DNA of 64,000 nucleotides from Planctomycetota bacterium (GCA_028278425.1 JANQEJ010000211.1:1-64000), one strand, 5' to 3'; positions 50,903-60,648 are shown, counted from the first letter of the stretch. The notes: generated by a model from the sequence alone, not told the origin. A program made the numbers and translations.

Positions 50903-51469
50903 ATGTTCTCCCGGGGCGTGGAGCGCGCCCTCCAAGCGGCGCACGCCGCTCACGACGGCCAGGTCCGCAAGGGAACCGACTGCGCGCCCTACATCCTGCA
51001 CCCGGTGCACGTGGCGCTGATCGTCGCGCGCTGGGGCGCCGACGACGCCATCATCCAGGCGGCGATCCTGCACGACGTCGTCGAGGACTGCGAGGAGTGG
51101 ACGGTCGAGCGCGTGAGCGAAGGCTTCGGCGACGAGGTCGCGGCCATCGTGAACGAGCTCTCCGAGGACAAGTCGAAGTCCTGGGAGGAGCGCAAACAGG
51201 CCGCGGTGGACTCGATTCCCGGCCTCTCGGCGTCGGCCTGCGTCGTCAAGGCGGGCGACAAGCTCCACAACCTCCAGAGCCTCTTCCACGACCTCGAGCG
51301 CGCGGGGCGCGTGGGGGACCGCGACTCGGTCTGGAGCCGCTTCAACGGCGGCCGCGACCGCACGCTCGCGATGGACCGCAAGCTCGTCGACGCCCTGGCG
51401 GCTCGCCTGGACGCTCCCGCCGCCGCGGAGCTCCGCGACGCGATGACGAGCGTCGAGCAGATCGCCTAG
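50903..51469 (+). CDS. HD-domain hydrolase, MESH1/SpoT-like
   Basis: A 188-residue HD hydrolase of the type found in the hydrolase half of SpoT and in the small stand-alone MESH1 enzymes. The metal ligands are His in YILHPVHVA, the HD pair in AILHDVVEDCEE and Asp in VKAGDKLHNLQSL. This pattern fits hydrolysis of (p)ppGpp or another nucleotide. There is no synthetase domain. The ATG follows the stop of the membrane protein gene directly. A role in alarmone control cannot be shown here. Confidence 0.88.
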   Translation: MFSRGVERALQAAHAAHDGQVRKGTDCAPYILHPVHVALIVARWGADDAIIQAAILHDVVEDCEEWTVERVSEGFGDEVAAIVNELSEDKSKSWEERKQAAVDSIPGLSASACVVKAGDKLHNLQSLFHDLERAGRVGDRDSVWSRFNGGRDRTLAMDRKLVDALAARLDAPAAAELRDAMTSVEQIA

Positions 51470-51551
51470 CCGCAAGAGCCCGGATCTTCCTTAGCGAATC
51501 TTCACGCTGCCTTGATTCTCTCCGGCGGGTGCGGCCGCGAGAGTGTCGCCC

Positions 51552-52808
51552 ATGCCGCGCCGTCGCCCGCCCGTCCCCGCGGTACCCGTCGTGCTCTCCG
51601 CGCTTCTCGCAAGCTGCGCGGACGACAGCTTCACGCCCTTCGTCGCCCCGCTCGAGCCCATCCCGCCGAACGCGGGGGGCGCGAACGGGTGCAACGGCGC
51701 GGAGCTGTCCTTCGGTCCGGGATCGACGGTGATCCCGGTTCTCACCACGATCCAGATCGGCCCGAAGAGCCGCATCGCGGCGGCGACCGACGGGGAGAAG
51801 CTCTACCTGACCGGCCTGGACCCGTCCGACGGCGGGGCTGCGGTCGTCGAGCTCGACTTCACCGGCGGCGGGGCGCCGGCGGAGACGGTCCTCGCCTCTT
51901 CCGCCGACTTCCAGCAGGTCCTGAGCAGCGTCGGCGGCATCACGACGCTGGCGGAGGTCTCGGGCATCGCCGTGCTCCAGAGCTTCGGCGGAGGATCTGG
52001 CGTGCTGGTCGTCATGGAGCACACCTCCAACTCGATCCTGACCCTCGTCGAGGGCGCGGGGCTCTCGCACTTCATCGGCGAGATGGACGAGACGGGCGAG
52101 TACACGGCGCCCACGACGTCCGGCGCCGCGCGCTTCGACTTCCAGGAGCCCGGCGACCTCTGCCCCGCGGGCGACGGCCGGATCTTCATCTCGGACACGG
52201 GCAATGACCGCGTCCGCGTCTACATCCCATCGATGACGGCGGGGGACGGCGGTCCAGTCATTACCGCCACCGCGCTCAACTTCGTCGCGACCCACGCCGG
52301 CACGGGCACGGTCGCGTCCGTCGACGGCGACTTCGACGCGACGGCCTTCGACACGCCGTGGGGGCTCTCCGTGAGCTGCGGCGGCCAGCTCCTCGTCTCC
52401 GAGGCCGGCGACGGGGGAGGCGGCGGTCACCGCCTGCGCGGCGTGCTCAAGTTCTTCGGCAACGACTTCGTCGACCTGCCGATCGAGTCGTCCACGCTCG
52501 CCGGCGACGGAACGCCCGCGACGGTCGAGGGCGAAGGCGTGCTCGCGAGCCTGGCGCGGCCCTCGCCCGCGGTGACGACCGCGGACGGCGTCGCCTACTG
52601 GGTGGACACCCTGACCGGGGTCCTGCGCCGCTTCGACTTCGGAACGGAGACCGTCGACTGCCCCGGCTTCGTCGATTGCGCGTCGGCGGTCACGCTGCCG
52701 ATCTTCTCGACCACCGGTGGCAACGTCTCGCTCGCGATCTCGTCGGAGGGGGCGCTTTACGTCCTGGACTCGGAGGCGGGCTTCCTAGTGCGGTTCGCCG
52801 ATCCCTGA
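51552..52808 (+). CDS. Beta-propeller lipoprotein (NHL-like)
   Basis: A 418-residue lipoprotein starting at ATG 51552. The basic n-region (PRRRPPVP) leads into a lipobox LLASC. The remainder is repeated beta sequence with turns like GDGRIFISDTGNDRVRVY, GLSVSCGGQLLVSEAGDG and LAISSEGALYVLDSEAG, characteristic of NHL-type propellers. There are no catalytic residues. It is probably an outer-membrane-attached binding protein. The stop lies within the last codons of the convergent Sel1-repeat gene (24-base overlap). A GTG at 51543 is an alternative start. Confidence 0.8.
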   Translation: MPRRRPPVPAVPVVLSALLASCADDSFTPFVAPLEPIPPNAGGANGCNGAELSFGPGSTVIPVLTTIQIGPKSRIAAATDGEKLYLTGLDPSDGGAAVVELDFTGGGAPAETVLASSADFQQVLSSVGGITTLAEVSGIAVLQSFGGGSGVLVVMEHTSNSILTLVEGAGLSHFIGEMDETGEYTAPTTSGAARFDFQEPGDLCPAGDGRIFISDTGNDRVRVYIPSMTAGDGGPVITATALNFVATHAGTGTVASVDGDFDATAFDTPWGLSVSCGGQLLVSEAGDGGGGGHRLRGVLKFFGNDFVDLPIESSTLAGDGTPATVEGEGVLASLARPSPAVTTADGVAYWVDTLTGVLRRFDFGTETVDCPGFVDCASAVTLPIFSTTGGNVSLAISSEGALYVLDSEAGFLVRFADP

Positions 52809-53990
52809 GAGGACCTCGTCGGGGTGCGTCCCCGGCCACGCCTCGGCGCGTCGCTTCGCCTCGTCGATCTCGGCGGGGGTTAGCGCTTCCGCCAAGACGT
52901 CGAGCTCCGCGGCCGAAGCCGCGTCTCCGCGCGAGCCGGCGATGCTGTACCAGGCGTAGGCGCTGACCGGATCGCGCGGAACGCCGCGGCCGTGCTGGTA
53001 CATCCGCGCGAGGTGACGCTGCGCGGTCGGGAGCCCCTGGTCCGCGGCGCGCTGGAACCACTTCGCCGCCGCCGCCGGATCCGCGTCCACGCCGTCGCCG
53101 CGGAGGTGGAGCAGACCGAGGTTGATCTGCGCCTCCGCGAGCCCGTTCCCCGCGGCCCGCTGGATCCACCTCGCTGTTTCCTCGGGATTCGCGGCGACGC
53201 CCTCGCCGCGCGCGTACATCAGGCCGAGCTGGAGCTGTGCGGCCGTGACGCCCTGCTCCGCGGCGCGTCCCAGCAAGTACGCCGCCTGCCTTTCGTCCCG
53301 CGGGACGCCCTGTCCGCGGGCGTAGAGCAAGCCCAGGTTCGCCTGCGCGACGCCGAGCCCCTGCTCGGCGGCCATGCGCAGCCACTTCGCCGCCTCGACG
53401 TCGTCCTGCTCGACGCCCTCGCCGTGCAGGTACATCCAGCCGAGATCCGCCTGCGCCACGGCGAGCCCCTGGTCGGCGGCGAGCCGCAACCAGTTCGCGG
53501 CGGTCGCGTAGTCGCGGATCTCGTCGCGCGCGATGGTCGTGCGCCAAGGCAGGTCGGGGTGATAGATCGTCGCGAGTGAAAACCGGGCTTCCGCGATGCC
53601 CTGTTCCGCGGCGAGGCGCAGCCACTTGCTCGCCATGTCGGTGTCCTGCACGACGCCGGAGCCGTCGAGATACATGAGGCCGAGGTTCACCTGGGCGGCG
53701 GCGTAGCCTTGCTCGGCGGCGAGACGGTACCACGCCGCCGCTTCGACGAGGTCCTGCTCGACGCCCTTGCCGTCCTGGTACATGAGTCCCAGGCGGAATT
53801 GCGCGTCGGCGACCCCCTCCTCGGCGAGTCCGCGCGTTTCGACGAGGGCGGTCTCGTAGTCGCCGCGGTCGTACGCGCGCCACCCGGACGCGCGCAGATC
53901 GTCGGCCTTGCAAGCAACGAGGCCGGCGGCCATCAGACAGACCGCCGCGGTCCCGGTCGCTCTTCCTGGCGGTAGTCGAAGCAGCTCCAT
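52785..53990 (-). CDS. Sel1-repeat lipoprotein
   Basis: A 401-residue lipoprotein. The signal peptide ends in AAGLVACKADD. About eight Sel1-type repeats follow, each with the pattern LGLMYxxGxGVxxDxxxAAxWxRxAAxQG. The third repeat carries an insertion of about eight residues (HPDLPWRTTIARDEIRDYA). Sel1 repeats form alpha-solenoids that bind protein partners, often periplasmic glycan-related enzymes. I start at the ATG at 53990; earlier in-frame sequence is Ser/Arg-rich non-signal sequence. The leader upstream (53991-54198) holds inverted repeats on both strands. Confidence 0.88.
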   Translation of the reverse strand: MELLRLPPGRATGTAAVCLMAAGLVACKADDLRASGWRAYDRGDYETALVETRGLAEEGVADAQFRLGLMYQDGKGVEQDLVEAAAWYRLAAEQGYAAAQVNLGLMYLDGSGVVQDTDMASKWLRLAAEQGIAEARFSLATIYHPDLPWRTTIARDEIRDYATAANWLRLAADQGLAVAQADLGWMYLHGEGVEQDDVEAAKWLRMAAEQGLGVAQANLGLLYARGQGVPRDERQAAYLLGRAAEQGVTAAQLQLGLMYARGEGVAANPEETARWIQRAAGNGLAEAQINLGLLHLRGDGVDADPAAAAKWFQRAADQGLPTAQRHLARMYQHGRGVPRDPVSAYAWYSIAGSRGDAASAAELDVLAEALTPAEIDEAKRRAEAWPGTHPDEVLSGIGEPH

Positions 53991-54198
53991 GGCGGGTGTG
54001 ATCGTAGTTTCGCCGCCGCTTTGCGGCTTGTTCTTCGCGGTTCCTTTAAGAGCCCGCGCTGAAGAAAGCTTCGCCGGCTCTTTACCGCCGCTAAAAGGTG
54101 CGCCCCTAGCATCCCGCGCCGTTGGAGACGGCTCGCGTGGAGAGCGTCTCGCGTCAACACCCCAGAGAGCTCCAATCAACCCTCAGGAGTAGTACCCA
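53991..54198. other. Divergent intergenic region with inverted repeats
   Basis: 208 bases between the Sel1-repeat gene (minus) and the beta-helix gene (plus). A hairpin GCCGC/GCGGC with a TTT loop (54016-54028) and a longer inverted repeat AAGAGCC (54048-54054) with GGCTCTT (54076-54082) are visible. I can assign no promoter. The AGGAG at 54185-54189 is the ribosome site of the beta-helix gene. Confidence 0.4.
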
Positions 54199-56139
54199 GT
54201 GAGAAAGCTCATCCAGTCCACCGCGGTCGCGGCTTCGGTCGGAGCCTTGGCGGCAACCGCCAGCGCCGACGAGCTCGTCACCACCGACATCACGGGCGTC
54301 GAAACCTGGACGGCCGACAAGACCTACAACCTGCAAGGTCAGATCTTCGTCGACCCCGGCGCCACGCTGATCATCGATCCCGGCGTCGTCATCGCCAGCG
54401 ACCCGGGCGGTAGCCTTGCCGTCGCCGCGGGCGGCGAGGTCTTCGTCAACGGCACCGCCGACAACCCGGTCATCTTCACGTCGAAGGCCGACGTGGCGAC
54501 CTGGGATCCGGACGGCACCCACCCGACCGGCGGCGATCCGACCACCGGCACCTGGCGCGTTGCCGCCAACGAGTGGGGCAACCTGACGATCATGGGCAAG
54601 GGCTACATCTCCGAGGACGCGACCCCCGGTAACGTCCCGACTCCCTCCGCCAGCAACGTTGCCGCGATGGAAGGCCTAACGGTCGGCGGCACCAAGCAGC
54701 AGTACGGCGGCGGCGACGACGAGGACGACAGCGGCTCGCTCTCCTACGTGACCTTCCGCTACGGCGGCCGGGTGGTGACGCTCCAGAACGAGCTCAACGG
54801 CCTCTCGCTCGGCGGCATCGGTCGCGGGACCGACATCAGCCACGTCGAGATCATGAACAACGTCGACGACGGCATCGAGATCTGGGGCGGCACCGTCAAC
54901 CTCAAGAACTTCTCGATCTGGAACGTCGGCGACGACAGCCTCGACTTCGACCAGGGCTGGCGCGGCAAGGCCCAGTTCGGCCTGATCGTTCAGGGCTACA
55001 GCGCCGACGCCAAGCAGGGCTCTGGCGTGGGCGACAACGCGCTCGAGATGGACGGTGCGGAGAACTGCACCTGGCAGCCGGTCAGCTCCCCGGTGCTCTA
55101 CAACATGAGCGTCGTCGGCCAGCCGCTCGACGGCGACCACGGCACCTCCTGGCGTGACAACTGCCGCGCCCAGATCCGCAACTCGATGTTCATGGACATC
55201 GGCGCCAAGGTCGTCCACAACAACGGCGACGACACCGACGGTGCCTGCGGCTACGGCGGGGAAGATCCCCCCGGCTCGGGCCTCTTCGCCGACAGCTTCG
55301 CGTCGCTGTGGACGACCCCCTACAACAGCTACTTCGTCCCGCACGCCCCGATCCCCCCGCTGACCTACGGCGACCTCTACAAGTCGATGGTCGACGGCAG
55401 CATGATCGAGATCGCGGACACGGTCTTCTTCCGTACGCCGACCGCCGGCGACGCCCCCGGCCCGATCTTCACGCTGGCCAACAACGTCCTCATCCCCGGC
55501 ACCGACGATGCGGACGCTCCGATCCGCTCGATCACGCGCGGCTCGCAGGTCGACCTGAGCGCGTCGGGCACGACCTACTCGATGCTTCCGGTCGAGGGCC
55601 TCGACCCGCGGGCGGCCAACGAGGCCACCACGAGCGTCGGCGCCGCTCCGGCGGACGGCTTCTTCACGCCGGCCCAGTACCGCGGCGCGTTCGACGAGAC
55701 CAGCAACTGGCTGTACCCGTGGTCGGCTTCGGTCGCCTTCGACTTCATCGAGGTCCCGGGCCTCGAGACGATCTTCAACTCGACGATCGCCCCGAACCCG
55801 GCCGCGATGCAGACGAGCCAGACCACCGGTCCCGAGATCGGCAAGACCTGGGATCCCGCCCTCGACCACTCCGGCGGCTTCGCCCCGACCGCGCTCGTCG
55901 ACTTCGTCGCGATCAGCGGCGTGCAATCCGACATCCCGACGCCGCTCGGCTCGATCCTCTGCGGCCTCAGCCCGTTCCTGGTCGTTACGTCGCCCGTCGG
56001 CAGCCCGAAGACCGTCTTCGCGCTTCCGATTCCGCCGGACGACATCAACGTCGGCCTCACGCTTTACGTGCAGGGCGGCTCGTTCACCGCCTCCGGCATC
56101 CAGTTCTGCGACGCGATCGAGATCACGATCGGCGCGTAA
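54199..56139 (+). CDS. Secreted beta-helix-type surface protein
   Basis: A 646-residue secreted protein with a GTG start, AGGAG nine bases upstream, and a signal peptide ending in ATASADEL. The body opens with a strand pattern (TADKTYNLQGQIFVDPGATLIIDPGVVIAS) typical of right-handed beta-helix repeats, then Gly/Asp-rich repeats (GDNALEMDGAENCTW, NVDDGIEIWGGTV). From about residue 545 it carries the C-terminal module shared with the protein at 30913-32028 (PEIGKTWDPALDH, DFVAIS, and DAIEITIG at the end). It lies upstream of a TonB-dependent receptor locus, but a terminator at 56165 separates it. A surface role is inferred. No enzyme motif is seen. Confidence 0.78.
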   Translation: MRKLIQSTAVAASVGALAATASADELVTTDITGVETWTADKTYNLQGQIFVDPGATLIIDPGVVIASDPGGSLAVAAGGEVFVNGTADNPVIFTSKADVATWDPDGTHPTGGDPTTGTWRVAANEWGNLTIMGKGYISEDATPGNVPTPSASNVAAMEGLTVGGTKQQYGGGDDEDDSGSLSYVTFRYGGRVVTLQNELNGLSLGGIGRGTDISHVEIMNNVDDGIEIWGGTVNLKNFSIWNVGDDSLDFDQGWRGKAQFGLIVQGYSADAKQGSGVGDNALEMDGAENCTWQPVSSPVLYNMSVVGQPLDGDHGTSWRDNCRAQIRNSMFMDIGAKVVHNNGDDTDGACGYGGEDPPGSGLFADSFASLWTTPYNSYFVPHAPIPPLTYGDLYKSMVDGSMIEIADTVFFRTPTAGDAPGPIFTLANNVLIPGTDDADAPIRSITRGSQVDLSASGTTYSMLPVEGLDPRAANEATTSVGAAPADGFFTPAQYRGAFDETSNWLYPWSASVAFDFIEVPGLETIFNSTIAPNPAAMQTSQTTGPEIGKTWDPALDHSGGFAPTALVDFVAISGVQSDIPTPLGSILCGLSPFLVVTSPVGSPKTVFALPIPPDDINVGLTLYVQGGSFTASGIQFCDAIEITIGA

Positions 56140-56164
56140 CCCTCCCTACGGCAGCCGGCAGAAC

Positions 56165-56200
56165 CGGCCCGCGGCGTGCAAGCGCCGCGGGCCGTGTTTC
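56165..56200 (+). terminator. Intrinsic terminator after the beta-helix protein gene
   Basis: CGGCCCGCGGCG (56165-56176) pairs perfectly over 12 bp with CGCCGCGGGCCG (56183-56194) around a TGCAAG loop, followed by TGTTTCG. It lies 26 bases after the stop at 56139 and ends 21 bases before the next gene. The T-run is short. Confidence 0.7.
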
Positions 56201-56220
56201 GCCCTAATCAAGATCCCCAG

Positions 56221-57474
56221 ATGAACACGCAGTTCCTGTTCCCCCTCCTCGCCTGCCTCTGCCAGGGCGGCGCGATCGAGAGCGAGGCGGTCGTCCTCGC
56301 GCAGAAGGAAGAAGCTCAACCCGACGCCGCCGGCGTCGTGGACGCGCCGATCGACGAGTACCGGCTCAAGCTCCTCGATCTCGGCTACCGCGCGGCTCTC
56401 ACGATGCCGCTCCACCCGCACATCAAGAACCGCTCGCGGGAGATCGAGGCCGTGGCGAACGTTTGCCTGGACCTCGACCAGCCGCGTCTGGCTCTTCGGT
56501 ACATCGAGGAGATCCCCAACTGGCGCCGCGGAGCGGGCTACGGCGCCTACGCGCTCTACTGCGCGGAGAGCGGTCACTCCGCCGAGGCGCGGCGCTACAT
56601 CGATCGCGCCCAGGAGATCGCCGACTGGCCGGCGGAGCAGATCGGCCAGGATTGGCGCAAGGACCGGATCAAGGTCAAGATTGCGGAGACGCACCTCGCG
56701 CTCGGCGAAGCGGACAAGGCCGGTCAGGTGGACGCGTCCCTCGTGTCCGAGTCCGAGATGGGCAAGGTGCGGCAGGCCGAGGCCGCGCTGCTCCCCGAAG
56801 ACGACTTCGAGGCCCAGATGAAGGCGCTTGAGAACGCCGTCGATACGCAGCACTTCGACGTGATGCAGAACGCGTTGCACGGCTACGCGTACCTCTACGA
56901 GCGCTTCTACGCCGAGGAATCGCGCCGCACGCGCATCGAGAAGGCGATCAAGGATTCCCTGGCCTGGCAGAAGCTGCCGCTCCAGATCCGCTTCGAGCTC
57001 CTTCTCAAGCTCGCGGGCTTCGCGACGGACCACGGGGACTCCTCCACGGCCCTCGGCTTCGCGGCGGAAGCTCAGAAGCTCATCGACGACTTCGAGATCG
57101 GCGCGGAGTTCGGCGTCCCCATGCGGGCCGCTCTCGCGAAAGCGCTGGCGTTCGCCGGCGACGCCGAGGGCGCCAGCCGTCAGGCCGACTTCGCCCTCGC
57201 GCAGTACGAGAACGGGCGCGAGGAGATCGTCGACATCTTCCGTGCCGAGGCCCTGCGGCCCCTGGCCGAGGCGTACCACGAGATGGGCTCTCCGGCGGCG
57301 CCGGCGGTCTACCGCCTGACCGTCGAGGAAGGATTCCTCAACAAGAACACCCGGCCGCGGGCCGAGGACCTCTCCGCCACCTGTCGATCGATGGCGTCGG
57401 TCGGCTTCGAGCCCTCCCCCGACCTCTGGGACCTGATGAACCACATCCACGGCGAGCTGGGACGCGAGTGGTAA
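56221..57474 (+). CDS. Exported alpha-helical repeat protein
   Basis: A 417-residue protein beginning at ATG 56221. The N-terminus (NTQFLFPLLACLCQGG) looks like a short export signal. The body is helical repeat sequence of TPR or HEAT-like type (LALRYIEEIPNWRRGAGYGAYALYC, ETHLALGEADKAG, ALAKALAFAGDAEGASRQADFAL). There are no catalytic residues. It precedes the TonB-dependent receptor by 174 bases, a gap that contains a GGGGTC/GACCCC hairpin (57493-57506) and a TCCTTAAGGA palindrome (57530-57539). The function is unknown. Confidence 0.75.
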   Translation: MNTQFLFPLLACLCQGGAIESEAVVLAQKEEAQPDAAGVVDAPIDEYRLKLLDLGYRAALTMPLHPHIKNRSREIEAVANVCLDLDQPRLALRYIEEIPNWRRGAGYGAYALYCAESGHSAEARRYIDRAQEIADWPAEQIGQDWRKDRIKVKIAETHLALGEADKAGQVDASLVSESEMGKVRQAEAALLPEDDFEAQMKALENAVDTQHFDVMQNALHGYAYLYERFYAEESRRTRIEKAIKDSLAWQKLPLQIRFELLLKLAGFATDHGDSSTALGFAAEAQKLIDDFEIGAEFGVPMRAALAKALAFAGDAEGASRQADFALAQYENGREEIVDIFRAEALRPLAEAYHEMGSPAAPAVYRLTVEEGFLNKNTRPRAEDLSATCRSMASVGFEPSPDLWDLMNHIHGELGREW

Positions 57475-57648
57475 GGAGCGTGAGGCCACTAGGGGGTCTT
57501 GACCCCAATCCAAAGCGGGCTTGATCGTTTCCTTAAGGACGGCGCCTACGCTCCGCCGCCTGATCGGTCGAAGCACAACCAGCCCCACTCTCGTCATCAG
57601 GAAGGCAAGAGCGCAGCACCGTGATCGTTCGGACGCTAGGCGGGGACT

Positions 57649-60648
57649 TTGCAGTCGCTGTTTGAGCGGCGCTCGTTCTACCGGATCTGGATGGGAGCCA
57701 TGTTTGCCCTGAGCGCGCTCGCCGGCGCTCAGGAGCAACCGGGCTCGATCCGCGGCACGGTCTACGACAAGGACTTCGAGGTACCGCTGGGCGCGGCGAC
57801 CGTTCAGGTGGTCGAGGCGGGGCTCGAGGTCACGACCTCGACCCAGGGGAACTACGTCTTCAACGAAATGCCGCCCGGAACCTACACGCTCGTCTTCTCC
57901 AAAGAAGGCTACCTGCGACAGGTCAAGGGCGACGTCGTGGTCACACCGGGTCAGCTCACCGAGGTGAACGTCGAGCTCGCCGGCGACTTCGTCGACATGG
58001 AGGAATTCGTCGTCCAGGACGTCCTCCAGCTCGACGCGGGATCGGAGGCGGCCTTGCTCAAGATCCGTTTCGAGAGCCCGTCGCTGATGGACTCGATCAG
58101 CTCGGACCTGATGAGCCGCGCGGGCGCCAGCGACGCGGCCGCCGCGCTGAAGCTCGTGTCCGGCGCCTCGGTCGAGGGCGGGCGGTTCGCCGTCATCCGC
58201 GGCCTTCCGGACCGCTACGTCAGCTCGCAGTTGAACGGCGTGCGGCTGCCGACGGCGGACGAAGACAAGCGGGCGGTCGAGCTCGACCAGTTTCCCGCCG
58301 TCGTGATCGAGAGCATCCAGGTCACGAAGACCTTCACGCCGGACCAGCAGGGCGACGCCTCCGGCGGAGCGGTGAACGTGAAGCTCCGCGGCATCCCGGA
58401 GGAACCGATCTTCCAGGTCAAGGGCGAGGTGAGCTTCAACTCGAACGTCAGCGGGCGGAGCGACTTCCTGAGCTACTCCGGCGGCGGCGTCGACGGGCTC
58501 GGGATGAAGGACGTCGATCCGCAGCTCGACAACCTCGGGGAGAGCTGGGACGGCCCCGTCGGCGTTTCGCGCACGGACGCGCCGACCGACTACAAGTTCT
58601 CCGGAGCCTACGGCGGCAAGTACGAGGTCAACCGCGACTGGACCGTCGGCGCGTTCGCGAGCCTGTTCTACGAGCGCGACAGCTCTTTCTTCGACGACGG
58701 CATCAACGACGCTTACTGGGTCGAGACGCCGGGGGAGCCGTTGTCGCCCGAGAAGAAGCAGGACCAGGGAGGCGGGGACTTCCTGACGTCGCTCTTCGAC
58801 GTGACGCAGGCTACGGAATCGCTCCAGTGGGGCGGCCTGGGCGTCTTTGGAGCCGAAACCGACAACCACGCCTTCGCGCTGAACTACCTGTACACGCACA
58901 CCGCCGAGGACCGGGCGACGCTCGCGGTGGACACGCGCGGCAAGGAGTTCTTCTTCCCCGGCCACGACCCCAACGACCCGTTGAGCCCGGGGAGCTCGGT
59001 GGACGAGCTCTCGACCGCGCCCTACCTCCGCTCGCAGACGCTCGAGTACACCGAGCGGACGACGCAGACGATCCAGCTCACCGGAGCGCACGTCATCGAG
59101 AAGGACGGGTTCGATCTCCTCGACGCGCTCGAGTTCCAGGAGCCCGAGGTCGACTGGACCGTCGCGACGAGCTTCGCAAAGCTCCACCAACCCGACAAGC
59201 GGCTCTTCGGCGAGGTGTTCTTCCCGGAAAGCTTCGATCCCGGCACTCCGGGGTTCAGCGATCCCGGCTTCGATCCGCCCGGCTGGGGACCGTTCAAGCC
59301 CGCGGCCAACATCAACCTCGGCAACCTCCAGCGGATCTTCAAGGACATCGACGAGGACAGCCTGCAGTTCGCGCTCGACCTGAAGTTCCCCTTCGAGCAG
59401 TGGGACCGCGAAGAGGGGTATCTGAAGGTCGGCGCGTTCGACGACAGCGTCGAGCGCGAGTTCGACCAGAACACCTTCAGTAACTTCGGCGATCCGGGAA
59501 CGAACTACTCCGGGCAGTTCGGGGAGCCCTGGAGCGACGTCTTCCCCTTTGAGGATCATCCGGTCTTCGAGTCCGAGACCGACGTGGACTACGAAGGCGA
59601 GCTCGACGTGCGCGCCGTCTACGGCATGTTCGACCTGCCGCTCTCCGAGAGGCTGAACGTCATCGCGGGAGCCCGGTTCGAGACGACGGACATCAGCATC
59701 GTCAACTTCCCCGAGAAGGACGCGCTGTGGTTCCCGGAGGGGGCGCTTTTGCCGGAAACCCTGGATCCCGGCGAGGGCGACGCCGACTTCAGCTCGGACG
59801 ACCTTCTGCCCGCGGTTGCGCTCGTCTACGAGCTTGCCGACGGCGTAACGGTGCGCGCCGCCTACAGCCAGACGATCGCGCGACAGACGTTCAAGGAGCT
59901 AACGCCCATCCTCCAGCAGGAGTTCGTCGGCGGCCCGATCTTCATCGGCAACCCCGACCTCGAGCTCGGCCAGCTCGAGAACTACGACCTGCGGATCGAC
60001 TACGTGCCGTACGACGGCGGTCTGGTCTCGGCCTCGTACTTCTACAAGGACCTCGAGGACGCGATCGAGTACGTGACGAAGGAGGTGAACCTCACCTTCA
60101 CGTCGCCCGAGAACTACCCGGATGGGGAGATCAGCGGTGTGGAGTTCGAGCTGCGCCAGAGCCTCGGAAGGTTCCGTGAGGAGCTCGACGGCCTGGGCTT
60201 CGGCGGCAACGTCACGTTCATCAACTCGAGCGTGACGCTGCCCGACGACGAGGCGGCCGCGCTCGCCGGGCTTGGCGCGCCGATCACCTCGCGCGACGCG
60301 ACCTTCGCGCCCGAGCACCTCTACAACTTGTTCCTGACCTACGACCTGGCGGACACGAAGACGAAGCTCGCGCTCTTCTACACCGTCAAGGGCGACACCC
60401 TCGTGTCCGGCGCCGGTGAGTCGAAGGGCAACTTCGTGCCCAGCGTCTACGCCAAGGAGTTCGGCACGCTCAACTTCAGCCTGTCCCAGGGGCTTGGGGA
60501 CCACCTCACCCTGACCTTGAAGGCGAAGAACCTCACCAACCCGGAGATCCAGGAGGTCTTCCGCTCGAACTTCAGCGGGCCCGACGTGGTCAAGACCTCC
60601 TTCACCCGAGGCGTCGACTTCTCCATCGGCCTCACCTTCGTTCCCTAA
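57649..60648 (+). CDS. TonB-dependent outer-membrane receptor with carboxypeptidase-like domain
   Basis: A 999-residue outer-membrane receptor. It is best started at TTG 57649 with AGGCGGGG just upstream, giving a basic n-region and a hydrophobic signal to GAQE; an ATG at 57691 is the alternative. Residues about 31-105 form a CarboxypepD_reg-like domain (GSIRGTVYDKDFEVPLGAATVQVVEA). The plug follows near 150-240 (AAALKLVSGASVEGGRFAVIRGLPDRYVSSQLNG, then GGAVNVKLRG). The rest is a 22-strand-type barrel ending DFSIGLTFVP. It should import a large ligand using energy from the ExbB/ExbD genes downstream. The ligand is unknown. Confidence 0.93.
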   Translation: MQSLFERRSFYRIWMGAMFALSALAGAQEQPGSIRGTVYDKDFEVPLGAATVQVVEAGLEVTTSTQGNYVFNEMPPGTYTLVFSKEGYLRQVKGDVVVTPGQLTEVNVELAGDFVDMEEFVVQDVLQLDAGSEAALLKIRFESPSLMDSISSDLMSRAGASDAAAALKLVSGASVEGGRFAVIRGLPDRYVSSQLNGVRLPTADEDKRAVELDQFPAVVIESIQVTKTFTPDQQGDASGGAVNVKLRGIPEEPIFQVKGEVSFNSNVSGRSDFLSYSGGGVDGLGMKDVDPQLDNLGESWDGPVGVSRTDAPTDYKFSGAYGGKYEVNRDWTVGAFASLFYERDSSFFDDGINDAYWVETPGEPLSPEKKQDQGGGDFLTSLFDVTQATESLQWGGLGVFGAETDNHAFALNYLYTHTAEDRATLAVDTRGKEFFFPGHDPNDPLSPGSSVDELSTAPYLRSQTLEYTERTTQTIQLTGAHVIEKDGFDLLDALEFQEPEVDWTVATSFAKLHQPDKRLFGEVFFPESFDPGTPGFSDPGFDPPGWGPFKPAANINLGNLQRIFKDIDEDSLQFALDLKFPFEQWDREEGYLKVGAFDDSVEREFDQNTFSNFGDPGTNYSGQFGEPWSDVFPFEDHPVFESETDVDYEGELDVRAVYGMFDLPLSERLNVIAGARFETTDISIVNFPEKDALWFPEGALLPETLDPGEGDADFSSDDLLPAVALVYELADGVTVRAAYSQTIARQTFKELTPILQQEFVGGPIFIGNPDLELGQLENYDLRIDYVPYDGGLVSASYFYKDLEDAIEYVTKEVNLTFTSPENYPDGEISGVEFELRQSLGRFREELDGLGFGGNVTFINSSVTLPDDEAAALAGLGAPITSRDATFAPEHLYNLFLTYDLADTKTKLALFYTVKGDTLVSGAGESKGNFVPSVYAKEFGTLNFSLSQGLGDHLTLTLKAKNLTNPEIQEVFRSNFSGPDVVKTSFTRGVDFSIGLTFVP

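Noticed and set aside
57493-57506. GGGGTC/GACCCC hairpin as a terminator
   Set aside because: It has a two-base loop and no T-run after it, and the repeat protein's stop is close by without other signals. Left as a minor hairpin.
56146-59559. Very long minus-strand open frame of about 1137 codons
   Set aside because: It is a shadow of the receptor and repeat-protein genes in GC-rich DNA: low-complexity Arg/Glu/Val/Leu composition and no domain or signal, while the plus strand has clear families.
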